From: Paludibacter sp029973975 | Lineage (GTDB): Bacteria; Bacteroidota; Bacteroidia; Bacteroidales; Paludibacteraceae | NCBI GenBank assembly: GCA_034928015.1 | Contig: JAYFPF010000016.1 | Coordinates: 1 to 64,000 of the forward strand | Direction of reading: 5' to 3' | Length of the DNA: 64,000 bases | Shown: positions 27,127-35,752 of the stretch, piece after piece | Layout: every line of letters begins with the position of its first letter | Numbering within the stretch: position 1 is the stretch's first letter | Program-made: the position numbers and the translations under genes | Notes under the pieces: model-generated | The model's input: only the letters and a program-made list of their open reading frames with translations | What the model was told of the DNA's origin: nothing | The model's database searches: none

Positions 27127-27186
27127 ATGAAACAGAATTTAGTAAATACAGCTTGGTGGTGGCGCTTGCAGAATTTCGGTTCGTGA
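27127..27186 (+). CDS. trpL: trp leader peptide with three consecutive Trp codons
   Basis: A 19-codon frame, MKQNLVNTAWWWRLQNFGS, lies between the trp promoter and a terminator hairpin. Codons 10-12 (27154-27162) are TGG TGG TGG. Three tandem Trp codons right before a trp operon are the mark of ribosome-mediated attenuation. The stop codon (27184-27186) lies within the segment that can pair with the terminator loop and 3' arm. Confidence 0.92.
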   Translation: MKQNLVNTAWWWRLQNFGS

Positions 27187-27260
27187 GTGTTATAAACATG
27201 TATTTATCAAATTAATCAATATTTGAAAAGGCTTGTCGGAACTCACGATAAGCCTTTTTT
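27181..27260 (+). terminator. trp attenuator (terminator and competing stem)
   Basis: Terminator: 27226-27238 pairs with 27246-27258 (13 bp including one G-U), with a 7-nt loop, followed by T residues. Competing stem: TCGTGAGT at 27181-27188 is perfectly complementary to ACTCACGA at 27241-27248. A ribosome stalled on the Trp codons leaves 27181-27188 free, so the terminator is disturbed. A ribosome at the TGA stop covers it, so the terminator forms. I recall a similar candidate RNA described from Bacteroidota trp operons (Bacteroid-trp), unverified here. Confidence 0.85.
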
Positions 27261-27328
27261 GTTTTAAAGAAAATATAGCCCGAATGGGTATGCAAAAGAT
27301 AAAAACTACTTCTAATTTCAATATAAAA

Positions 27329-28516
27329 ATGAATCAACCGGATAATAAAGGATATTATGGAACATTCGGGGGAGCTTACATTCCTGAGATTTTACATGGT
27401 TCTGTTGAACGTTTAAAAGCTGCTTTCTATGAAGCGAAAGCAGATCCGGCTTTTAAAGCTGAATATTACGATTTACTGAAACATTATGCAGGAAGGCCTT
27501 CTCCTTTGTATTTTGCGAAAAGACTATCAGCCGCATACGAAACAAACATCTACCTGAAAAGAGAAGATCTGAATCATACCGGGTCGCATAAAATAAACAA
27601 TGCACTGGGTCAAATATTACTGGCAAAACGCATGGGGAAAACGCGTATCATTGCTGAGACCGGTGCCGGACAGCATGGAGTAGCAACTGCAACTGCATGC
27701 GCACTTATGGGGATGGAATGCATCGTGTTTATGGGAAAGACGGATGTGGACAGACAATTTTTGAATGTACAAAAAATGAATATGCTGGGCGCCAAAGTCG
27801 AGCCGGTTACCAGTGGCAATATGACGCTCAAGGATGCCACAAATGAGGCCATTCGGTACTGGTGCTCAAATCCGGATTCATTCTATATCATTGGATCCAC
27901 AGTCGGTCCACACCCATACCCTGATATAGTAGCCTATTTTCAATCGGTTATCTCAGAAGAAATTAAATTACAATTGAAGGAGCAGATAAACCGGGATTAT
28001 CCGGATTACCTGATTGCTTGTGTAGGTGGTGGAAGCAATGCCATGGGAACATATTATCATTACTTGAATGATGAAAGGGTGAAGATTATTTCGGCTGAAG
28101 CAGGTGGACTGGGTATTGATTCAGGTGAAACTGCTGCAACTATTCAAGTGGGAACCGTAGGTATTATACATGGATTCAAAACTTTGTTGATGCAGGATGA
28201 GGATGGGCAGATTATTGAACCTTATTCTATTTCAGCCGGGCTGGATTATCCGGGTGTTGGACCTGCACATGCGTATTTTGCTGAAATGGGTAGGACAAAG
28301 GTTCATGCCATTAACGATGATGAAGCCCTGGATGCGGCATTTGAACTTACCAGACTCGAAGGTATTATTCCTGCTATTGAGTCGGCTCATGCGCTGGGTG
28401 TGCTGAAAAAGGAACGATCAAACTTTAAATCCGATGATGTTGTCGTATTAACGGTTTCTGGTAGAGGGGATAAGGATATGGAAACGTATATTAAACAAAT
28501 GCCGAAAAACGAATGA
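27329..28516 (+). CDS. trpB: Tryptophan synthase beta chain
   Basis: TrpB joins indole and serine to make tryptophan with pyridoxal phosphate. The start ATG at 27329 (MNQPDNKGYYGTFGGAYIPE) gives 395 residues, the family length; an upstream open frame from 27233 would start inside the attenuator. The PLP lysine lies in HTGSHKINNALGQ near 85, and the phosphate-binding loop is GGGSNAMGT near 230. First gene of trpBEGDCFA. Confidence 0.96.
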   Translation: MNQPDNKGYYGTFGGAYIPEILHGSVERLKAAFYEAKADPAFKAEYYDLLKHYAGRPSPLYFAKRLSAAYETNIYLKREDLNHTGSHKINNALGQILLAKRMGKTRIIAETGAGQHGVATATACALMGMECIVFMGKTDVDRQFLNVQKMNMLGAKVEPVTSGNMTLKDATNEAIRYWCSNPDSFYIIGSTVGPHPYPDIVAYFQSVISEEIKLQLKEQINRDYPDYLIACVGGGSNAMGTYYHYLNDERVKIISAEAGGLGIDSGETAATIQVGTVGIIHGFKTLLMQDEDGQIIEPYSISAGLDYPGVGPAHAYFAEMGRTKVHAINDDEALDAAFELTRLEGIIPAIESAHALGVLKKERSNFKSDDVVVLTVSGRGDKDMETYIKQMPKNE

Positions 28517-28517
28517 C

Positions 28518-28545
28518 GTAGAGACATAGCATGCTATGTCTCTAC
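28518..28545. repeat. Perfect 28-bp palindrome of the GTAGRGRC family
   Basis: Two 14-bp arms, GTAGAGACATAGCA and its complement, meet with no spacer, directly after the trpB stop. Related palindromes with the same GTAGRGRC head lie at 50253-50280, 43907-43932, 29995-30017, 30746-30768 and, reversed, near 63469-63494. Confidence 0.8.
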
Positions 28546-28572
28546 AATATAACAATAAATATTTTTATAGAA

Positions 28573-29979
28573 ATGAAATTATACGTACATACGAAGAAAA
28601 TGCTGGCGGATATGCAGACACCTGTGGGCATTTACCTGAAAATACGTGATTTGTATACCAATTCGGTGCTGCTGGAAAGTTCGGACTATCATGGAACCGA
28701 AAATAGTTTTTCATATATAGGTTTTGCTCCTGTTGGAGGGATTTCTGTGAATCGTTTTTTGATTAAAGAAGAATATCCGGATGGCCGGATGATTGAAACG
28801 AAAGTTGTTGATAAAATGACGGTGGCAAATCGTTTTGATGTTTTTCTGAAATCGTTTGAGTTGATTCAGCAGTCAACAGAGAAAGGACTGATCAATGGCT
28901 TGTTGGGTTATACCTCCTACGAGTCGGTTCAGTATTTTGAAGATGTGAAACTTCATGCACGTGAAACGGTTCCTGGTTCAATGCCCGGATTGCATTATGT
29001 GTTGTTTAAGTATATCATCGCGATCAATCATTTTAACAATGAATTGACCATCATTGAAAACCTGCAGGAAGGAGATATATCGGAAATTGATGTAATAGAG
29101 AAAGTGCTGTTGAATAATAACGTTGCCACTTTTGGTTTTCAGCCGGTGGGTGAAGAGAAATGCGATATTTCAGATGATGATTTCAGAAAAATGGTAACGC
29201 GTGGCAAAGAAGAGTGTTACAAGGGTAATGTTTTTCAGATAGTGCTTTCCAGAAGATTTTATCAGCGGTTCAAGGGCGATGATTTTATGTTGTACCGGAC
29301 ACTTCGCTCAGTTAATCCTTCTCCTTATCTGTTCTATTTTAATTTTGGGGATTTCCGGATTTTTGGTTCTTCACCTGAAGCACATTTGGTAGTGGACGGA
29401 AAAAAACAAAAAGCGTTTATCAAACCGATTGCCGGGACTTTTCGTCGTACCGGTGACGATGAAAAAGATCTGGAACTGGCTGAAAGACTAAGCAAAGATA
29501 AAAAGGAAAATGCCGAACATGTAATGCTGGTTGATCTGGCCCGTAACGACCTGAGCCGTAATACTGAAAATGTGGAGGTAGAAGTATTCAGGGAAGTACA
29601 ATATTATTCGCATGTGTTACATCTGGTATCAAGTGTCAGCGGAAAACTCCGGCCGGATACCAAGGTTATCAAACTTTTTGCAGATACATTTCCGGCCGGA
29701 ACTTTGTCGGGCGCACCCAAAATCAGGGCAATGCAATTGATTGATGAAATTGAACCGCATGATCGCGGACCGTACGGAGGTTGTTTGGGTTATATTGGTT
29801 TTGATGGGAGTTTCAATCAGGCCATTACCATTCGTTCATTTGTCAGCAAACAAAACACCCTTTATTATCAGGCCGGAGCTGGTGTTGTGGCGAAATCTGA
29901 TGAAGAAAGCGAACTGCAGGAAGTGAATAATAAACTGGCAGCGTTGAAACGAGCGATACAATTAGCGAATAACGAATAG
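28573..29979 (+). CDS. trpE: Anthranilate synthase component I
   Basis: The start ATG at 28573 (MKLYVHTKKMLADMQTP) gives 468 residues. TrpE turns chorismate into anthranilate using ammonia from TrpG. Chorismate-binding landmarks: FQIVLSRRF, SPYLFYFNFG, FGSSPEAHLVV, IKPIAGTFRRTGDDEKD, ENAEHVMLVDLARNDLSR and AGTLSGAPKIRAMQLIDEIEP. The last codons run into the repeat described for 29962-30078. A 170-nt gap separates it from trpG. Confidence 0.95.
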   Translation: MKLYVHTKKMLADMQTPVGIYLKIRDLYTNSVLLESSDYHGTENSFSYIGFAPVGGISVNRFLIKEEYPDGRMIETKVVDKMTVANRFDVFLKSFELIQQSTEKGLINGLLGYTSYESVQYFEDVKLHARETVPGSMPGLHYVLFKYIIAINHFNNELTIIENLQEGDISEIDVIEKVLLNNNVATFGFQPVGEEKCDISDDDFRKMVTRGKEECYKGNVFQIVLSRRFYQRFKGDDFMLYRTLRSVNPSPYLFYFNFGDFRIFGSSPEAHLVVDGKKQKAFIKPIAGTFRRTGDDEKDLELAERLSKDKKENAEHVMLVDLARNDLSRNTENVEVEVFREVQYYSHVLHLVSSVSGKLRPDTKVIKLFADTFPAGTLSGAPKIRAMQLIDEIEPHDRGPYGGCLGYIGFDGSFNQAITIRSFVSKQNTLYYQAGAGVVAKSDEESELQEVNNKLAALKRAIQLANNE

Positions 29980-30078
29980 AGAATAGCGGAAAGCGTAGGG
30001 GCGCAATGCTTGCGCCCGGCCCGCCAGTTCATTGGAGGGGAATATATTAGATATAAATAAAAAATATGAAACGAACAT
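29962..30078 (+). repeat. Upstream copy of the segment duplicated around trpG
   Basis: The stretch from TTAGCGAATA through GTAGGGGCGCAATG, CCAGTTCAYTGGAGGGG, ATATATTAGAYATAAATAAAAAA and ATGAAACRAAYAT is found again at 30719-30834 with scattered substitutions. It includes a hairpin (29999-30006 with 30010-30017) and overlaps the final six codons of trpE. Confidence 0.85.
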
Positions 30079-30090
30079 GAAATTTATTAA

Positions 30091-30138
30091 ATGATTAAAT
30101 TATTTCATCGAGAGTTCCATACGACAACTAAAAAATAA
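30091..30138 (+). pseudogene. Second, shortened copy of the MIKLxHREFHTTT micro-ORF
   Basis: A 15-codon frame reading MIKLFHREFHTTTKK and stopping at TAA. It matches 11830-11898 closely at the DNA level, including the AT-rich sequence after the stop. One missing base at the equivalent of codon 14 changes the frame and removes the basic tail. It ends 12 nt before trpG. It could be a short functional leader, a decayed copy, or a plain repeat. Confidence 0.4.
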
Positions 30139-30149
30139 AATTTAATCGT

Positions 30150-30716
30150 ATGAAAATATTAGTATTCGACAATTACGATTCTTTTACCTACAACATCGTA
30201 CATGCGCTGAAAAAGCTCGGGTATAATGATGTTGAAGTACACCGCAATAATCAGATTGCTTTAGCTGATATCGGGTGTTTTGATAAAATAATTTTGTCGC
30301 CGGGACCGGGAGTCCCTTCGGAGTCGGGAATTCTATTGGATTTAATAAAAACTTATGCCAATTATAAAAGTATATTGGGTATTTGTCTTGGCGAACAAGC
30401 TATTGCCGAAGCATTTGGCGGTAAGTTGATTAACCTGCCGGAGGTGCATCATGGTGTGACATCTGAAATACAAGTGTTGAAAGAGGATGTATTGTTCAGA
30501 AATTTGCCGGTGAAAATGACTGTAGGGCGTTATCATTCATGGGCGGTCGAAAAAGAATCTTTGCCGGACTGTCTGAAGATAACAGCAGTAGATGAATCAG
30601 GTATGATCATGGCATTGGCGCATAAACAGTATGATGTACGTGGTGTGCAATTCCATCCGGAGTCAGTGTTGACCCCGGAAGGAGAAGATATGTTGAAAAA
30701 TTGGTTGAAACAGTAA
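30150..30716 (+). CDS. trpG: Anthranilate synthase component II (glutamine amidotransferase)
   Basis: 188 residues. TrpG releases ammonia from glutamine for TrpE. The class I amidotransferase triad is visible: nucleophile Cys in LGICLGEQ near 77, and His and Glu in QFHPESVLTPEG near 170. The residue after CLG is Glu where His or Met is commoner; it is not part of the triad. NYDSFTYNIVHAL at the start is typical. Confidence 0.94.
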   Translation: MKILVFDNYDSFTYNIVHALKKLGYNDVEVHRNNQIALADIGCFDKIILSPGPGVPSESGILLDLIKTYANYKSILGICLGEQAIAEAFGGKLINLPEVHHGVTSEIQVLKEDVLFRNLPVKMTVGRYHSWAVEKESLPDCLKITAVDESGMIMALAHKQYDVRGVQFHPESVLTPEGEDMLKNWLKQ

Positions 30717-30718
30717 TT

Positions 30719-30834
30719 ATTAGCGAATAGCTGAGAACGGAAAGAGTAGGGGCGCAATGTTTGCGCCCTGTCTAGCCTGCCAGTTCACTGGAGGGGGATA
30801 TATTAGACATAAATAAAAAACATGAAACAAATAT
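30719..30834 (+). repeat. Downstream copy of the segment duplicated around trpG
   Basis: Matches 29962-30078 in order and spacing. It fills the 105-nt gap between trpG and trpD and reaches into the first codons of trpD (ATGAAACAAATATT). The hairpin here is GGGCGCAA at 30750-30757 with TTGCGCCC at 30761-30768. Confidence 0.85.
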
Positions 30835-31817
30835 TAAACAGATTATTTGATCATCAGTCTTTGACTAGAAGTGAAGCTACAGAAGTGATGACCAATATGG
30901 CGGCTGGACTGTACAACGAGGCTCAGATTGCGGCATTTATTTCAGTGTATCTGATGCGTAGCATTGAATTGGATGAAATCATCGGTTTTAGGGAAGCTCT
31001 GCTTTCCATGGCTGTGAAGGTTGATTTGTCGGACTTCGGGATTATGGATATTGTGGGAACAGGTGGTGATGGGAAAAACACTTTCAATATCTCAACTGCT
31101 GCCTGTTTTGTGGTGGCTGGCGCCGGTTATAAAGTGGCCAAGCATGGAAATTACGGCGCAACATCTGTGAGTGGTTCCTCTAATGTGCTTGAATATTTCG
31201 GAGTGAAATTTACTACTGATGAATCAGTTTTGAAAAATTCTTTGGATCGCTCGGGTTTTGCTTATCTGCATGCACCTGTTTTCAATCCTGCCATGAAACA
31301 TGTGGCGCCGGTGAGGAAAAATCTGGGTGTTCGAACATTTTTTAATATGCTGGGTCCATTGATTAATCCGGCACAGCCAAAATATCAATGTCTTGGAGTT
31401 TATAACCTGAAAATGATGCGGTTGTATAGTTATATTTATCAACGCTTGGGTACTCAATATACAATTGTACATAGTCTGGATGGGTACGACGAAATCTCGC
31501 TGACTAATACGGCCAAAATTGTAAACAACTCCGGCGAGTTTGTATATACCCCTGAGGAATTGGGCTTTAATAAAATAGAGCAACAGGCATTATGGGGAGG
31601 TGAGATTGTTCAGGATGCCGCGGTAATTTTCCTGAATGTGCTTGAAAATAAGGCAACGGCAGCACAAAGAGATGCGGTAATAATCAATGCAGCACTTGCA
31701 ATTCAAACCCGTTGCCCATTTAAATCAATCGAGGATTGTAAGGCAGAAGCCATGGAATCCCTGCAAAATGGAGCGGCAATCAATGCGTTTCGGAAATTTT
31801 TAAACCACAATACATGA
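30822..31817 (+). CDS. trpD: Anthranilate phosphoribosyltransferase
   Basis: 331 residues. TrpD attaches phosphoribosyl pyrophosphate to anthranilate. Key loops: VGTGGDGKNTFNIST near 80, KHGNYGATSVSGSSNVLEYFG near 107 and the NPAMKHVAPVRKNLGVRTFFNMLGPL segment. The start codon lies inside a sequence that is duplicated upstream of trpG. It overlaps trpC by 4 nt (ATGA). Confidence 0.96.
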   Translation: MKQILNRLFDHQSLTRSEATEVMTNMAAGLYNEAQIAAFISVYLMRSIELDEIIGFREALLSMAVKVDLSDFGIMDIVGTGGDGKNTFNISTAACFVVAGAGYKVAKHGNYGATSVSGSSNVLEYFGVKFTTDESVLKNSLDRSGFAYLHAPVFNPAMKHVAPVRKNLGVRTFFNMLGPLINPAQPKYQCLGVYNLKMMRLYSYIYQRLGTQYTIVHSLDGYDEISLTNTAKIVNNSGEFVYTPEELGFNKIEQQALWGGEIVQDAAVIFLNVLENKATAAQRDAVIINAALAIQTRCPFKSIEDCKAEAMESLQNGAAINAFRKFLNHNT

Positions 31818-32602
31818 CCATATTAGATAAAATAATTGCAGATAAGAAAACAGAAGTTGCAAATCGTAAAAAACTGGTGACACTTGATGTTTTGTGTACG
31901 GCACCGTATTTTAATAGAAAATGTATTTCGCTGAAGGACAGGTTGACTTCTTCCTCATCGGGCGTTATTGCGGAGTTTAAAAGAAAATCACCTTCCAAAG
32001 GCTGGATACACGAAGAAGCCGATGTGGTGGATGTTACTTCCGGATACGACGAAGCAGGGGCTGCCGGAATTTCGGTGTTGACTGACAGCAAGTATTTTGG
32101 TGGCATTTCTGAAGATTTGACAGCTGCCCGTCCGTATGTACATTGTCCCATTCTGCGTAAAGATTTTATGATAGATGTTTATCAGTTGTTTGAAGCAAAA
32201 GCAATGGGAGCGGATGTGATTCTGTTAATAGCAGCAGCGTTGACTGTGGGTGATACGCTCGAACTTGCCCGGCAGGCAAAAGCATTGTCGCTGGAAGTAT
32301 TGCTTGAAATTCACAACAAGGAAGAACTTGTGTATATCAATGATTTTGTGGATATGGTTGGAGTGAATAACCGTAATTTAAAAACTTTTGAGGTGAGCAC
32401 GGATGTTTCGTTTGAATTAGCAGGATTGATTCCGGATAAATTTGTCAAAATCAGCGAAAGCGGCATTTCTTCTCCGGAAACCGTTAATATGCTTAAAGTG
32501 TCAGGATATCAAGGTTTCCTGATGGGCGAAAACTTCATGAAAGAACTTAACCCGGCTGAATCTTTACGAACGTTTATCGAAAGGCTTGAATTGTTAAAAT
32601 AA
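31814..32602 (+). CDS. trpC: Indole-3-glycerol phosphate synthase
   Basis: 262 residues forming a TIM barrel; it closes the indole ring. Landmarks: VIAEFKRKSPSKGWI (phosphate and catalytic Lys), SVLTDSKYFGG, PILRKDFMIDVYQ, VGVNNRNLKTFEV and ISESGIS. It is separate from TrpF, unlike the fused E. coli protein. The start overlaps trpD by 4 nt. Confidence 0.96.
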   Translation: MTILDKIIADKKTEVANRKKLVTLDVLCTAPYFNRKCISLKDRLTSSSSGVIAEFKRKSPSKGWIHEEADVVDVTSGYDEAGAAGISVLTDSKYFGGISEDLTAARPYVHCPILRKDFMIDVYQLFEAKAMGADVILLIAAALTVGDTLELARQAKALSLEVLLEIHNKEELVYINDFVDMVGVNNRNLKTFEVSTDVSFELAGLIPDKFVKISESGISSPETVNMLKVSGYQGFLMGENFMKELNPAESLRTFIERLELLK

Positions 32603-32650
32603 GTTATGACTAAGGTGTGCTTGTATGACTAATGTGGTTAAAAATATAGT

Positions 32651-33280
32651 ATGAATGTTTTGATTAAAGTATGTGGCATGCGGGAGCCGGATAATATACG
32701 CGATATATTAACCCTGGACCCTGATTTTCTGGGATTAATTTTCTATCCAAAATCTTCAAGATATGTGACATCTCCTACAATAATAAACAATATCAGGTTT
32801 GGACAAAATACAAAAAAAACCGGGGTTTTTGTCAATGCTACAGAAGATGAAATCATGCAAAAAGTCAAATTGTACGAATTACAGGCCGTGCAGCTGCATG
32901 GAGAAGAATCTGTTGTCCTGTGTCGTTCTCTGAGAAACAAAGGTGTATTGGTTTTGAAAGCTTTTCAGATTTATGCCGCGGAAGACTTCGAAGATACTTT
33001 ACTTTATAACGATCAGGTAGATTATTTTTTGTTCGATACAAAGACGGCATCTTATGGTGGTTCAGGGTCTAAATTCGACTGGAGTTTACTGGATGCTTAC
33101 CATGGAAATACACCTTTTTTTCTCAGTGGGGGAATTGGTCCGGATGATGTCCAGGCAATACAAAAAATAAATCATCCACTTTTCAGGGGGGTGGATTTAA
33201 ACAGCAGATTTGAAATTGCTCCGGCTATTAAAAGTTATACGTTATTACAACAATTTATCAAACAGCTTAACTCGTTATGA
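32651..33280 (+). CDS. trpF: Phosphoribosylanthranilate isomerase
   Basis: 209 residues, a small TIM barrel. The catalytic Cys lies in IKVCGMREPDNI at the N-terminus; LGLIFYPKSSRYV, VQLHGEES and the catalytic Asp in YFLFDTKTASYGGSG follow. FFLSGGIGPDD and GVDLNSRFE bind phosphate. The end overlaps trpA by 4 nt, so the two are coupled. Confidence 0.95.
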   Translation: MNVLIKVCGMREPDNIRDILTLDPDFLGLIFYPKSSRYVTSPTIINNIRFGQNTKKTGVFVNATEDEIMQKVKLYELQAVQLHGEESVVLCRSLRNKGVLVLKAFQIYAAEDFEDTLLYNDQVDYFLFDTKTASYGGSGSKFDWSLLDAYHGNTPFFLSGGIGPDDVQAIQKINHPLFRGVDLNSRFEIAPAIKSYTLLQQFIKQLNSL

Positions 33281-34047
33281 ATAGAATCAATCAATTGTTC
33301 GACAGGAAGCGAAAAAATATACTTTCTGTTTATTTTACAGCTGGCTATCCAGAGTTAGAAGATACAGTCCCGGTATTAAAAGCATTGCAGGCAAGAGGCA
33401 TTGATCTGGTCGAAATTGGTATTCCTTTCTCCGATCCGATGGCCGACGGACCGGTTATTCAACAGTCGAGCCATATTGCTTTGCAAAATGGCATGAGTAT
33501 CCGTAAACTGTTTAGTCAACTAACAGATATCCGTGAAAAAATCCACATCCCACTGGTGATGATGGGCTATTTAAATCCGGTCATGCAATTCGGTTTTGAG
33601 AACTTTTGCCGTGAATGCAGTCGGGTTGGTGTGGACGGTATGATTATACCCGACCTCCCAATGTCGGACTATCTATTAGAATATAAACCTGTTGCTGATA
33701 AGTATAATCTGAAATTTATTTTTCTGATAACACCGGAAACATCAGAGGATAGAATTCGTGAAATTGATAAGTACACAAACGGATTCATCTACATGGTTTC
33801 TTCGGCAGCCGTGACCGGCACTCAGCAATCGTTCGAGAGTCGCGTTGCCTATTTCAACCGTATTAATACCCTGGGATTAAAAAATCCACGGCTGATTGGT
33901 TTTGGGGTGTCCAATAAGGCAACTCTGGAGATGGTAAATCAACATGCCTCCGGAGCTATTATTGGTTCGGCTTTTATAAAAACACTTGGAGAGCATGATC
34001 AAATTGGTACAGCAGTAGATGTTTTGTTGGATAATCTCAAAAAATAG
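33277..34047 (+). CDS. trpA: Tryptophan synthase alpha chain
   Basis: 256 residues. TrpA releases indole from indole-glycerol phosphate and passes it to TrpB. The catalytic Glu is in LVEIGIPFSDPMADGPVIQ, which also holds the catalytic Asp. GMIIPDLPMSDYLLEY, FIYMVSSAAVTGTQQ and IGFGVSNKATL are also diagnostic. Last gene of the trp operon. A promoter for the MscS gene lies in its final codons. Confidence 0.96.
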   Translation: MNRINQLFDRKRKNILSVYFTAGYPELEDTVPVLKALQARGIDLVEIGIPFSDPMADGPVIQQSSHIALQNGMSIRKLFSQLTDIREKIHIPLVMMGYLNPVMQFGFENFCRECSRVGVDGMIIPDLPMSDYLLEYKPVADKYNLKFIFLITPETSEDRIREIDKYTNGFIYMVSSAAVTGTQQSFESRVAYFNRINTLGLKNPRLIGFGVSNKATLEMVNQHASGAIIGSAFIKTLGEHDQIGTAVDVLLDNLKK

Positions 34048-34056
34048 TTATTTTTG
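34027..34056 (+). promoter_or_regulatory. Promoter of the MscS gene
   Basis: TTG at 34027-34029 and TATTTTTG at 34049-34056, spaced 19 nt. The -33 element lies within the trpA coding end. The ATG at 34081 follows 24 nt after the -7 element. Confidence 0.7.
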
Positions 34057-34080
34057 TCATGTAATCAAAATCGGACTGCC

Positions 34081-35706
34081 ATGAGAAAATCCCTTTATTT
34101 GTTGCTTTTTTTGTGCTCGTTCTTTCCTTTCGATACGTCTGCACAAGATACTTCATCTAATCAGTTAATCGTTACAGAAACGGGTAGTGGAAATCAGAAA
34201 GCCTATCCGGTGGTTTTTTATGCTGATACGCTATTTTATATTGATACCCGACAAGCATCTTTGACTGCAGAAGAAAGGGCAGAAAAAACTACTTCAAGAC
34301 TTGAGAAAATATTTGATGATGATTATTTTATTGTAAATAAGATTATTACATCTCAAAGTGGTAATTATATCGATATAGTTTGTGGTGAGATTATTATCAT
34401 GAGCATATCGGAACAAGATGCTATAAGTAAGGGTACCAGTAGTCAGGAGCTTGCAGATGAATATATAAAACAGATTCAGGTTGCATTTGAGAAAGCTAAA
34501 AATGACAGGAGTTTTATTACTATTATCATCCGTATTGGATTGGTGTTACTTGTGTTAACAGGCATTTGGTTGATGATAAAGCTGATAAAACTGGGACATC
34601 GATATGTTGAGAAAAGGATAGCTGACAATAAGGATAAATGGCTTAAGAATCTTTCATATAAAGATTATACTTTTCTGACAGCTGAACAGGAGCTGAATGT
34701 TCTTTTTGGGTTGTTGAAGATATTTAAATGGACAATCATAATTATCTTGGTTTACCTGTTACTTCCTTTGATTTTCAGTATTTTTCCGTTTTCAAGAGGA
34801 TGGGCGGCCACCTTATTTGAACTGATCTGGAGTCCGTTAAAGAGTATCTTGATTTCAATCTGGAATTATCTGCCGAATCTATTTACAATAATTGTGATTT
34901 ATTTTGTGTTTAATTATCTGATAAAATTTGTAAAATACATTTTTACAGAGATTGAAGCTGAAAAATTAAAAATATCAGGCTTTCATGCAGATTGGGCACT
35001 ACCAACATTCAGTATAATTAAATTTCTTTTATATGCGTTTATGTTGGTTATGATTTTTCCCAAATTACCAGGTTCAGACTCTCCGATTTTTCAGGGAGTT
35101 TCTGTGTTTCTCGGATTGCTGGTTTCTTTGGGATCTTCCAGTGCAATCGGTAATATGGTGGCTGGATTGGTAATTACCTACATGCGCCCCTTTAAAATAG
35201 GCGACCTGATCAAATTGGGTGATGTTACCGGAGAGGTGATTGAAAAAACTTTATTGGTAACTCGTTTACGTACCGTTAGAAACGAAGAAATTACAATCCC
35301 CAATTCGGCAGTCCTATCGGGTAACACGACCAATTATTCTGCTTTGGCGAAAGACGAAGGTTTGATTATTCATACGACTGTCACAATCGGATACGATGTA
35401 CACTGGAAGACGATGCATGAAGCCTTGTTGGAGGCAGCTTCGAGAACAGCTAATCTGATACCATACAAAAACCCCTTCGTTTTGCAAACCAGCCTCGATG
35501 ATTTTTATGTGTCGTATCAATTAAATGTGTATACGTCTCAGTCGAATGCGCTTGCTCCGATTTATTCAGAATTACATCAGCATATATTGGATGTGTGCGC
35601 CGAAAAAGGTATAGAAATCATGTCACCGCATTATCGGGCTGAAAGAGATGGTAATGAGTCAACTATACCCAAAACGGTTGACAACTCAAAGACAGTAAAA
35701 AAATAA
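34081..35706 (+). CDS. MscS-family mechanosensitive channel
   Basis: The start ATG at 34081 (MRKSLYLLLF) gives a signal peptide and 541 residues; an alternative ATG lies 27 nt upstream. A periplasmic domain (about 25-145) is followed by four to five membrane helices. The pore-lining helix is seen in SVFLGLLVSLGSSSAIGNMVAGLVITYMRPFKIGDLIKLG, with the cytoplasmic beta domain after it (VTGEVIEKTLLVTRLRTVRNEEITIPNS). These channels open on membrane tension and release solutes in hypo-osmotic shock. It is larger than E. coli MscS (286). Confidence 0.92.
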   Translation: MRKSLYLLLFLCSFFPFDTSAQDTSSNQLIVTETGSGNQKAYPVVFYADTLFYIDTRQASLTAEERAEKTTSRLEKIFDDDYFIVNKIITSQSGNYIDIVCGEIIIMSISEQDAISKGTSSQELADEYIKQIQVAFEKAKNDRSFITIIIRIGLVLLVLTGIWLMIKLIKLGHRYVEKRIADNKDKWLKNLSYKDYTFLTAEQELNVLFGLLKIFKWTIIIILVYLLLPLIFSIFPFSRGWAATLFELIWSPLKSILISIWNYLPNLFTIIVIYFVFNYLIKFVKYIFTEIEAEKLKISGFHADWALPTFSIIKFLLYAFMLVMIFPKLPGSDSPIFQGVSVFLGLLVSLGSSSAIGNMVAGLVITYMRPFKIGDLIKLGDVTGEVIEKTLLVTRLRTVRNEEITIPNSAVLSGNTTNYSALAKDEGLIIHTTVTIGYDVHWKTMHEALLEAASRTANLIPYKNPFVLQTSLDDFYVSYQLNVYTSQSNALAPIYSELHQHILDVCAEKGIEIMSPHYRAERDGNESTIPKTVDNSKTVKK

Positions 35707-35713
35707 GGTGAAG

Positions 35714-35745
35714 TTTGTACAATCAAAAAATATTTTTTATCTTTG
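35714..35745 (+). promoter_or_regulatory. Promoter of rplU-rpmA
   Basis: TTTG at 35714-35717 and TATCTTTG at 35738-35745 spaced 20 nt, an exact consensus. It gives a leader of about 75 nt. Confidence 0.88.
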
Positions 35746-35752
35746 CGCTCCG

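Noticed and set aside
27233..27328. Longer trpB reading starting inside the attenuator
   Set aside because: The extra 32 residues are encoded by the terminator loop and its 3' arm and do not resemble TrpB. The ATG at 27329 gives the family start and length.
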